The notes under the pieces: generated by a model
Told to the model about the DNA's origin: nothing
Databases searched by the model: none
Seen by the model: the letters and a program-made list of their open reading frames with translations, nothing else
Shown here: positions 56,473 through 64,000 of the stretch, in pieces
How positions within the stretch are numbered: the stretch's first letter is position 1
How the letters are laid out: each line of letters starts with the position of its first letter
NCBI GenBank assembly: GCA_038373885.1
Contig: JAWZYV010002491.1
Coordinates: forward strand, 372,001-436,000
DNA length: 64,000 nucleotides
Source of the DNA: Cheiracanthium punctorium
Taxonomy: Eukaryota; Arthropoda; Arachnida; Araneae; Cheiracanthiidae
Direction of reading: 5' to 3'
Program-made: the position numbers and the translations under genes

Positions 56473-57616
56473 ACTGACTAACTTACTGAGGTCTAGCTTC
56501 TCGGAGTGCCAGCGCAGCGCGCGTACCTCCAGTGTGTAATGTTAGGGATGTTATTGTTGTGGATGTGCGTAGATATCAGCTAGGCTGCCTGTATCAGTAC
56601 GGAAAGTAATTTTTCTGGATGTTGGGTGTGCTTGTCGACCCTTCCTCCACCCACCAAAGGTGGTCTTCACAGGAAGGGTTGCTCGACATGTGTGGCGTGT
56701 ACGGGCGAGGAGTTAAGGTTGATCTTGAAGGGCATGGTGAACAGCCTTGGGGCGTTTTCTATGCTGTGGGTCCGACGGCTCATAATCTGGTAGAGTGGCG
56801 ATAATTTCATTAGGAACGATTCGTATGTTCCTGTAGAATCTCTTGTAGATTTTCAGTAAGTGGTGCTTGAGGGTCGTCATACAGAGATCCTTGAGTATGA
56901 TGTTGTAAGCAAGCAGTGGGTGACCGTAACGGATAGTTCGTAGAAATTTACTTTCTTTTGCCGCAAGGGCTTTGATGTGGGTGTTTGGCGCATAGGCCCA
57001 CACCGGGGCTGCATATGTTGCCAGTGGTCTAACAATGGCTTTGTATAAAAGCACTTTGTTCTGTGTACTGAGTTTGCGCGTATATATGAGGCTGGAGATT
57101 CTCTGGAAGGCTCCGGTCATCTTGCCTCTGGTTCTGTTTATGTGCTTCTTCCATGTGAGCAGCTTGTCAATTTCGACACCGAGATATGGAGCGCTATCAG
57201 CCCATTCCAGTACCGTGTTGTCGACATGTAAACGGGAGGGTGGAAATTTCCTTCCAATGGAGAGTGCCTTGCATTTGGATGGGTTTAACTTTATTTTCCA
57301 ATTCCGCATCCACAACTCAAGTTGGTTAATGTGGTGTTGGAGGTTAGTGTGGAGCGTTCTTGCATTCTTGGCTCTGCCGATGATAGCAGTACCATCCGCA
57401 TACAAGACAATATCAGTGGTTTGGTTTCTGGGATTGTCGTTTACATAGAAACGGTAAAGGGTTGGGCCTTGGATTGAACCTTGAAGCACTCCACTCTGGA
57501 TGGGAAAGTTGTCCGAGGCAGCATCTTGTATTCTGACCGAATAGCTGCGTCACTGAAGATAGTTGTAAAGGAGATGAACAATAGAGTCTGGCACGCCCAT
57601 ACCGAACAGTTTGTAA
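56473..57616 (-). mobile_element. 5'-truncated jockey-like LINE
   Basis: Flanked by AAAAATTTCATTTGATG on both sides (56456-56472 and 57617-57633), a 17-bp duplication. The 3' end (left) carries ACTGACTAACTTACTGA, a degenerate 4-bp repeat tail as in the related fragment at 6830-7249. About 1.14 kb covers the reverse transcriptase C-terminus and the 3' end. Confidence 0.9.
56713..57616 (-). pseudogene. Jockey-like reverse transcriptase C-terminal part
   Basis: From 57616: KLFGMGVPDSIVHLLYNYLQ, a stop (TGA near 57555), RSYSVRIQDAASDNFPIQSG, then the 258-codon frame at 57489-56713. That frame has LQGSIQGPTLYRFYVND (RT motif B), VLYADGTAII (motif C, YADG for YADD, second aspartate lost), LNPSKCKALSIG, YLGVEIDKLLTWKKHI and LATYAAPVWAYAP. 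The order is that of jockey-clade ORF2. The stop and the YADG change rule out activity. Confidence 0.88.
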
Positions 57617-57633
57617 AAAAATTTCATTTGATG

Positions 57634-58362
57634 CATCAAAATTTTGAATTTTTTAATTTGCTTATTCTTAAATAAGAGTAGTTTTTTGAAATTTAAATTT
57701 TATTATATAAAAATTGTTTTAATTTATATCCTGAAATCCACAAATCCCAGAATCTGCACAAACCCTTCCCCCGTGCTGTGCGAATTTCTGGGAGTGCACT
57801 GTATTATTATTATTTTTTACTTGCCTTTTCTAGTCAGCAAAAAATAGTCAAATATAATCCAGTAAATTTATAGGTTATTATACACAATGAATAAAATATA
57901 TGTACTCTGTTAATTTATGGATTATTGTAGTTTTTTTATTAAATTAGTGGGGGGGGGTGACAAAAACAACACTTGATATTAAATATTTTAAAGAAAAAGT
58001 GTCATTTATTTACAGGTTCTATAAAAGATAATATTATTTAATGACTATAGCCATTAAAAACCTACTTGGAACAATGTAATCCAAATCTATAAGAACATTA
58101 GTATGAAGAGGCAATTTAATCTATCCATATATGTACCTACATTCATTAATATGTAATATTCTGTGCGTAATTTAGTAGTAAATGCACAGTGCATTTAGCT
58201 AAATTACTCTTGGACGGTTTTTCATTTCCACTTGTTAAAATGGAAAAACTAAAAATCTGTTTTTTTTTCTTTTTTTTTTAAACATAAAGCAATAACTTTT
58301 AATGGTGTAAAACTTCTGGATCCTTTTTCCCTCACCAGACACAATATCAGATAAAAGAAACT
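57634..58362. other. AT-rich stretch, no gene
   Basis: Homopolymer runs (G8 at 57949, T9 near 58260). Nothing recognised. Confidence 0.5.
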
Positions 58363-58363
58363 A

Positions 58364-58689
58364 CTGTAAAATACCGTTAAAGTGCCCCCTCAATCTTCAA
58401 GGAAAATCTGGATATATTTGGGGAGGAGATAGACAAACAATGAAAATCAGAAAACTCGTGTTTGTCAGCTTCATTATATGATAATTCAATGTTTTTTTCA
58501 AAATTAATTTTGATATATATTACATTAGATTTATTTGAAAACACTCAGCATTTCCAGATCATGTGAATAAGCTGAGCTTGGATCGTAATAATAAATTTAT
58601 TCGGTATTTTTTAGGAACAGATAAAACTCATGTGAAAAACCGGGGGAGGGCATTATATCGAAGGAGGGTGCTTTTGCAGTATTTTACGG
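58364..58689. mobile_element. TA-flanked MITE, CTGTAAAATACCG ends
   Basis: CTGTAAAATACCGTTAAAGT at the left and its inverse CTTTTGCAGTATTTTACGG at the right, with further pairing through GCCCCCTC/GAGGG. TA flanks at 58362-58363 and 58690-58691. 326 bp, non-coding; pogo/Tc1-mariner-like ends. Confidence 0.78.
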
Positions 58690-58819
58690 TATAAATAAAA
58701 TATTGAATTAAATGATGGGCGAATGAGGAAAAAAAATTCTGCAGGGTATCGCACGATTTTTTTTTACTCCTTTTCCTTATAAATGATTTATTTTGTAAAT
58801 TCAAATGCAATCTTTTATA

Positions 58820-59137
58820 GCCTTAACATAATTCGTTTGGTGCCTCTGTATCCGCTATGGTGCCATATGTGTTCTTATGGGGACTTATCTCAGGCTTCCA
58901 AACACTAGTGCTAAAATAATAAAAAAAGTTCAGTGTAGGGGGGGGGAGGGGCCCCCGCATGCTGGGGGTCGAATAATTTGTTTCTTTCCTCATATATATA
59001 TGCATTTGAATTAACGAAAAAATCAATCTTTTGTCATGCAATCTAAATTCGTCTGTGGGGACATGCTCCCCCCCACCCGATCCACCAATGACTCTCTATG
59101 AGTAGTTGCCAGGGGAACTCATCTCTGGCTTTCAAAT
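58820..59137. repeat. Diverged ~240-bp tandem repeat, second unit split by pogo
   Basis: Unit 1 (about 58870-59085: GGGACTTATCTCAGGCTTCC, GTGCTAAAATAATAAAAAAA, GTTCAG, TTTTGTCATGCAATCTAAA) recurs as 59105-59137 joined to 63337-63510 (GGAACTCATCTCTGGCTTTC, GTACTAAAATAATGCAG, GTTCAG, TTTTGTAGTCTAAA). The pogo-type element sits inside unit 2. Confidence 0.7.
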
Positions 59138-59467
59138 ACAGTAAAACTCGCTTAAGACGCTTTTCAACGGACCAGCTTGAAAGAGCCTTTTAAACGGGAA
59201 AGCGTCTTAAGCGGGAAAGCGTCTTAAGGTGAATTGGGAAAGAACATAATCTAAGTGCTTAGAAAAAATATTTATGTATTGCTCTTCAATTAGAAATTAT
59301 GTAAGATACTTATTATACTGCATAGATAATATTGTACGAATGAAAAATATAATACGCACCGAACTTCATATTTCTGATGTGCTGGGGAAAAAAAGCATCT
59401 ATTTTTGTTTGAATAAGATTCTGCGTATGTTTTGCAGCAAGAAAATTATCAATTTTGTTGACGTAGG

Positions 59468-59908
59468 TCAACATTCCCTCCGCATATGTTCCAAAGAGGA
59501 CAGTACTTTCCGCAGCTCACTTACATAATGCAAGCCAGTAATAACGGTAGGTATAGCTGTCGGTTCCATTTCTTTGTCCTCCTCTTGTTCGCCGGCATCC
59601 TCTTTCGCAATCCCATCAATCATGGCATCTGCGATTTCTTCTTCCAAAGTCCGAATGCTGCATTTCGCGGAGGTGATCGTCCACCGTTGTATAATCAGGG
59701 AAATTCTCCAATGATTGAAAGTAAGCTTCTGGAAGTGACGTTCCAGCCTGCATTGAATTGTTCCACACATCAAAAGCTTTCCGAAAAGAGTTTTTTTTAC
59801 ATCTGGTTTAATTTCGTCCCAAGCTGCACGACTGATGTAATTTATGGAATCAAAAACATTGACTTTAGTTGAATTGCCACACTGCATATCTCTTGAGTAT
59901 TGCTGCAC
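59468..59908 (-). pseudogene. Pogo/Tigger transposase C-terminal remnant
   Basis: NVFDSINYISRAAWDEIKPD followed by VKKTLFGKLLMC resembles the segment just after the DDE domain of Tigger/CENP-B-like transposases (VLDAI..ISRAWNEV....NCF). An acidic tail (EEEIADAMIDGIAKEDAGEQ) follows. The DNA-binding and catalytic parts are missing; a MITE begins directly upstream at 59948. Confidence 0.6.
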
Positions 59909-59947
59909 TAATTTTTTTTTTTTTTTGGTATTTTTGTTTTATAACTG

Positions 59948-60113
59948 TAACATAACTGCCAACTTTTCCAGATTTCTTCAGGAGATTTCCCACTACTAAC
60001 TTTTACCTAGCAATTCATATTTAAAATAATGACAAAAATTCAGTTTAAAATAAAGCTGTTTAGAAATTGTGGTGGGAAATCTCCCGAAGAAATCGAGAAG
60101 GTTGGCAGCTATG
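59948..60113. mobile_element. CATAACTGCCAAC MITE
   Basis: ACATAACTGCCAACTTTTCC and AGAAGGTTGGCAGCTATG are inverted ends. Inner blocks GGAGATTTCCCACTACTAA and TTGTGGTGGGAAATCTCCC also pair. Same lineage as 11310-11475. Confidence 0.7.
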
Positions 60114-60349
60114 CTTTAATAATGGCTTGGTCTAAAGGTTGCAACTTAGATGTTGCATTTGGTGGCAAAAAGACAAGTTTTACGTTGGTGTATGAATTGG
60201 ATTTTTAGCTCCGGGAGACATTCACGGTCAAGGGAGAGAAAACCCGTACAATGTCGATATTGCAATCTATCTGTATTCCTGAGTAAAGGTAGGCATAACA
60301 ACCTTGTAGCAGCGTGGGAGAGATACGTAAGAGTCAAAGAGAGGGGTGT

Positions 60350-62932
60350 AAGTGTAAGTCACCCACCGGAGGTGCCGACCCAAAAGGGTTTACGGCAAAA
60401 GATCCCTCCGGGGAAGCACCCCTTTATTTTATTTTTTTTTATAAAAAAACAAAAAAAAATACAAACTATACCGCTGGCACAACACAAAGAGCCAGCGGTA
60501 GAACAGGAAATACAATATAAAAAAATACAAACGAATAAAAGAACACAACACAAGAAAAACAGCCTCCTTTTTACACATGGACCAAGACGCACAGATAAAC
60601 GTTCGTTATTAATGTCCATCCTCTATAAAAGTTCATTGCTGGCCTTCTTCACCAGCACAACCTATATCCGAGGGGTGTGAGCACTGGACAAGCATATATT
60701 GATTTATGTCTATGTAGTTTCTACTATTATTATATCACGTTTATTTTGCGTATGTTATTGTCACTATTGAACGTTATGTTATTATCACTATTTAGTTGTT
60801 AACATTAGGATTTTTCTTTTCTTTACCTTGAGGCTTTGCCATCGATCATTGCTGTTTTCTAAAAATACAATACTATTATACATAAATTCACTAATAATAA
60901 CGGGAAAATTCAAATTGTTTACTCCCGGCCACTGGCAAAAAGTAAACGTATAGTCACATTATATATTTAACCAATAAATATCGAGACGTTGATTGTGTGA
61001 TCACAATCTTCTTATATACAAGTATACGCATATCCAAATTATACAATATTATTTACATTTCATAATAACATATTATTTATAATTACATATCAATATTGTT
61101 TACACAGAAGGAACGACACGCGTTATACATTGTTTATTAAATTCTATAGTTTTCAATAGCACTTCAATCACTCCATGCACAAACTCCATTTTATTTCATT
61201 TGCACATTTTCAATATTCGTGCAACCCCTAGTGTTTGCCAGTCTACGTTATTTGTAACATTTTCGATTACATAGTTTTTATGTACTAAAGTGCTGAGTCA
61301 CACTAATACGCTTCTAAGCCATATTTTTCCTGAATATTACAAATAAGTGGATGAGCCTCTGTGCATGAACCGTCTGCATTTCGTCAGGCAGTTATACGTA
61401 TGGTTTAAACATGTGTATGCATTAATCCTATATACAATTTTTTTTTCCGCATCTCATTGAGTATGCAGCCACATTACCATAAATCTCTCTTTTTTTCCCT
61501 TTTTTTTTTCTTTCTTTAAATCACATTTTTAATCTTATATCACATTGTGTTAAGCACCCCCAGACATAGTGCTCAATTTTTTTTTCCCGCCAGGGTACTT
61601 GTCTGAATATTTATATATATGCATATTATTATTATTATTATTATTATTATTTATTTATTTTTTTTTTATTTTTTATTTTTATTTTTATAACGCCCACTGC
61701 TAGTGTTTAACTTTTTTTTGACACCCGGGGAGAGCTATTGATATCTAAAGTTTATATCACTATATATTTCTATTAATTTATTGTAATTGCTTTTTATCAT
61801 GTTCATTACTTTGTTAATCTGTATGACCTGTAGAAATTTTTTATATTCATTTACACTATTATTCCTTTTAATGGTGTGAGGCATTAGGGGACAGCTCCCG
61901 AAAACAAAATGAACTGGGTCGCCATAGGCGCCACACTCACAGTTTTCAGATTGTCTCTTATTGCTACGTTTCAGATATTTCGGGAAGCTGCCCCCACCTG
62001 TAATAAAGTTTATTGCTATTGTATTATTGAGGACAAAATTATGTTTTATATTAGGGAGAAAGTTATGCATGTATATGGCTGTGTCACTGTTTGACCACCA
62101 TATTTACCAATTATTTTCCAGTTTCTTATTTAATATATATACTATTTTAGACCTAGGGATTGATATAGTTCTATTGCTTAGGGGGTCGTTATTGATCAAA
62201 GGCGATTTCGCTAAAGTATCAGCTATTTCGTTCCCCCAGTGTCCCACATGTGCCTTTATCCATATTATTTTTATTTTAACATCACTATTGTTTTTAATTA
62301 GGTTGTATAAATTTATTAATATTTCTATGTATGGATATAATGATCTTAGCTTCTCGACCGTGGACCTGTTGTCAGTGTAAACCTTGATATTCTTATAGTT
62401 GTTATCCACCGCCCATTCCAGCGCAGTAACTATTGCTAATTGCTCTGTTTGATATATGCTGTTATAGATGTTTATTCTTTCATAGTATTTTCTTATTATT
62501 TCATTCTTGTATGTGCATGCCATGTAACCAAACGCTGTTCCATTAGTCATTTTAGAGCCATCTGTGTAAATTTTTATATAATCATTATCTATTGTATCCT
62601 TTCTATGGAGTCTATGAATTTTATTTGTCTGTTTAATGAAATGATATCCGGGTATTGGTATGAGGGTATGGATTTTTCTATGAAATAATCATGTGGTAAA
62701 TCTGGATTTTGAATAATCTTGTTTATTTTTAATGCATTATATTTGTCAATTTCCCGCGCTAGGACTAGTTCTATTGTAGGCATTCTTAATATTGTACAGA
62801 GCGCGGAATGAGCGATGTTGGTGTGGGCCTTTGATATTTTAATAAGCGCCTGTTTTTGGATTGCCCACAGTTTGTATACGGATTCCCTGGTGAGATTAGT
62901 AGCCCATGCGGGGGCAGCATAAGTGATCTGTT
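60350..62932 (-). mobile_element. R1/I-like LINE, 5'-truncated, with RNase H
   Basis: Flanked by AAGAGAGGGGTGT on both sides (60337-60349 and 62933-62945). Coding sequence occupies 61735-62932; the rest is a long, A/T-rich 3' part with runs such as TTATTATTATTATTATT near 61630. It inserted into the pogo-type element. Confidence 0.88.
61735..62932 (-). pseudogene. LINE ORF2 C-terminus: RT end, RNase H, zinc knuckle
   Basis: From 62932: QITYAAPAWATNLTRESVYK and LWAIQKQALIKISKAHTN, the end of the reverse transcriptase. A frameshift near 62590 follows. Then RNase H: KIYTDGSKMTNG, YQTEQLAIVTALEWAV, YTDNRSTVEKL and WIKAHVGHWGNEIADTLAKS, with all expected acidic residues and the WIKAHVGHWGN histidine. 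Another break near 62100 leads to a cysteine region, CECGAYGDPVHFVFGSCP, typical after RNase H in I/R1-group ORF2. It is a dead copy because the 5' part is missing. Confidence 0.88.
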
Positions 62933-63027
62933 AAGAGAGGGGTGTTGGATAAATGGATACTTATCAAGCAGTATTAGGGCGTTAGGTTCCGTGACTAACC
63001 TCGGGGGGGATTGTGATACCTTTCAAA

Positions 63028-63154
63028 TAGGGATGGACGCGAGACGAGACAGACATCTTTAACATTACGATATAGGGATTTTGTGAGACGAGACGTAGCT
63101 TAGGCTGTTTTGCGAGACGCGAGATGCCAATTTTCCGTCTAGCGTCCATCCCTA
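63028..63154. mobile_element. hAT-type MITE, TSD CTTTCAAA
   Basis: TAGGGATGGACGCGAGACGA and its inverse ending GCGTCCATCCCTA. Perfect 8-bp duplication CTTTCAAA (63020-63027 and 63155-63162). 127 bp, an internally shorter relative of 52029-52198. Confidence 0.9.
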
Positions 63155-63559
63155 CTTTCAAAAAGAAAAAAAAAAGCTTCATCAGAAAAACGAGAACAGC
63201 GTCTTGACTGACGACACAAAGCAGAAGAAAAGCGTCTTATGAGATGGATTTTACATTGATTAGTATAGGAAATGTCCAGGGACTAACTGAAAAAAGCGTT
63301 TTAAGCGGGAAAGCGTCTTATGCGAGTTTTACTGTACTAAATATACTTTCAGTACTAAAATAATGCAGAAAAGTTCAGAATAGGGGGCGCAAGATTTTTT
63401 GTCTCCTTTCATAAATGCATGTGAATTGAGAGAAAAAGTCAATATTTTGTAGTCTAAACTTAATTCTACATCGGGGGCGTATCCCTCACTCCCCCCGCAT
63501 GATAAAAATGTAAAATCAACATATTGATCATTACTCAACTTAAAATTGCACCGTGAACA

Positions 63560-63835
63560 ATTAATGTCAGAAAAAGAAATTACTAAAAAACACTGATTTT
63601 ACAGCCTAAAATAACACATTCTAGTGTAATATATTAATCAAAAACAGCAAATTTTCGTAAAACACCCTTTTTATAGCTTAAAATAATAATCTTAATTGAT
63701 TACAGATATATTAATCAAAAAAGGACAGATTTTGTAAAAACACTCCTTCTAAACGCAAAAAATAATCATAATTGAATACAGTTATATTAATCGAAAACGG
63801 ACAGATTTTGTAAAAACACTCCTCTTTTTTGATTA
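63560..63835. repeat. Three to four 76-77-bp tandem units
   Basis: ATATTAATC recurs at 63631, 63708 and 63784, each followed by an ACAGATTTTGTAAAAACACTC-like segment. A more diverged unit precedes them. Confidence 0.75.
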
Positions 63836-64000
63836 TTATTTAGTCTAAATGGGTTTGTTGTATAATGCTCAAATATTGAAAATTTTTCGCTCCCTTTATT
63901 TTTATCGATTATTGGAGCAAATTTTGCTCAGCCGGGAGAATGGCTGTTTGGAGTCAAAAATTGATTAAAAATATACTCCGTTTGATTATTATTTTACTAA

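Larger units (their letters stand above)
59139..63334 (-). mobile_element. Pogo/Tigger-type element, multiply interrupted
   Basis: TIR CAGTAAAACTCGCTTAAGAC at the left, and at the right CTTATGCGAGTTTTACTG. TA flanks at 59137-59138 and 63335-63336. CAGTA-starting TIRs with TA duplication fit pogo/Tigger. A GGGAAAGCGTCTTAAG motif repeats just inside both ends. Without the later MITE (59948-60113), LINE (60350-62932) and hAT-type MITE (63028-63154), about 1.3 kb of pogo sequence remains. Confidence 0.85.

Noticed and set aside
60150..60680. 176-codon frame as a gene
   Set aside because: It spans the junction of the pogo-type element and the LINE 3' region (target duplication at 60337-60349); the second half is lysine-rich simple sequence.

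Overview
The window looks like intergenic DNA from a large, AT-rich, repeat-packed arthropod genome. I favour a spider, because the transposon mix (Ty3/Gypsy of the Mag-like type, Tc1 and mariner relatives with DDE domains, jockey- and R1/I-like LINEs, tRNA-derived SINEs) is the one I associate with orb-weaver assemblies. That is inference; no host marker gene is present. I find no convincing host protein gene, rRNA gene or intact tRNA gene in 64 kb. The only long undamaged reading frame is a Tc1-type transposase at 42946-43995 (minus).

Layout. 1-1336 holds nothing recognised. 1337-4620 is a composite hAT-like element with two ~400 bp inverted arms; a second copy lies at 34871-36695 in opposite orientation. 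4813-10519 is a complete but broken Gypsy element on the minus strand, with both LTRs and a LINE fragment inside its RNase H region. 10803-15210 is a mariner-type element with 226 bp terminal inverted repeats, interrupted by a palindrome-rich element (11539-13015) that carries a SINE. 18651-22537 is an older, decayed Gypsy copy on the plus strand. 22773-23655 and 46770-49830 are two copies of one repeat, the second split by three MITEs. 25911-28965 and 51287-55620 are two copies of a second long module. They differ by a Helitron, a GTGAC-rich element, two MITEs and a ~1 kb block, so each copy serves as the empty site for insertions in the other. 29180-29687 is a piggyBac-type MITE. 32850-34330 holds two decayed mariner-like transposases. 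36945-38139 is a full-length Tc1 element with stop codons. 56473-57616 is a truncated jockey-like LINE. 59139-63334 is a pogo/Tigger-type element interrupted by a MITE, an R1/I-like LINE and a hAT-type MITE.

The most notable feature is a MITE family with termini CAACACC...GGTGTTG, present in about twelve copies. It makes 7-bp target-site duplications, seen at six insertions and supported by empty paralogous sites for four of them. Its arms carry TGACGTCA octamers (the CRE/ATF consensus) and a self-complementary TTTTACTTTGTGAAAGTAAAA hairpin.

The parts do not form a pathway. Non-autonomous elements here depend on transposases supplied elsewhere, and their nesting gives a relative insertion history. 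Coordinates were read by eye from the numbered sequence; element ends with matching target-site duplications should be good to a base or two, others to tens of bases.
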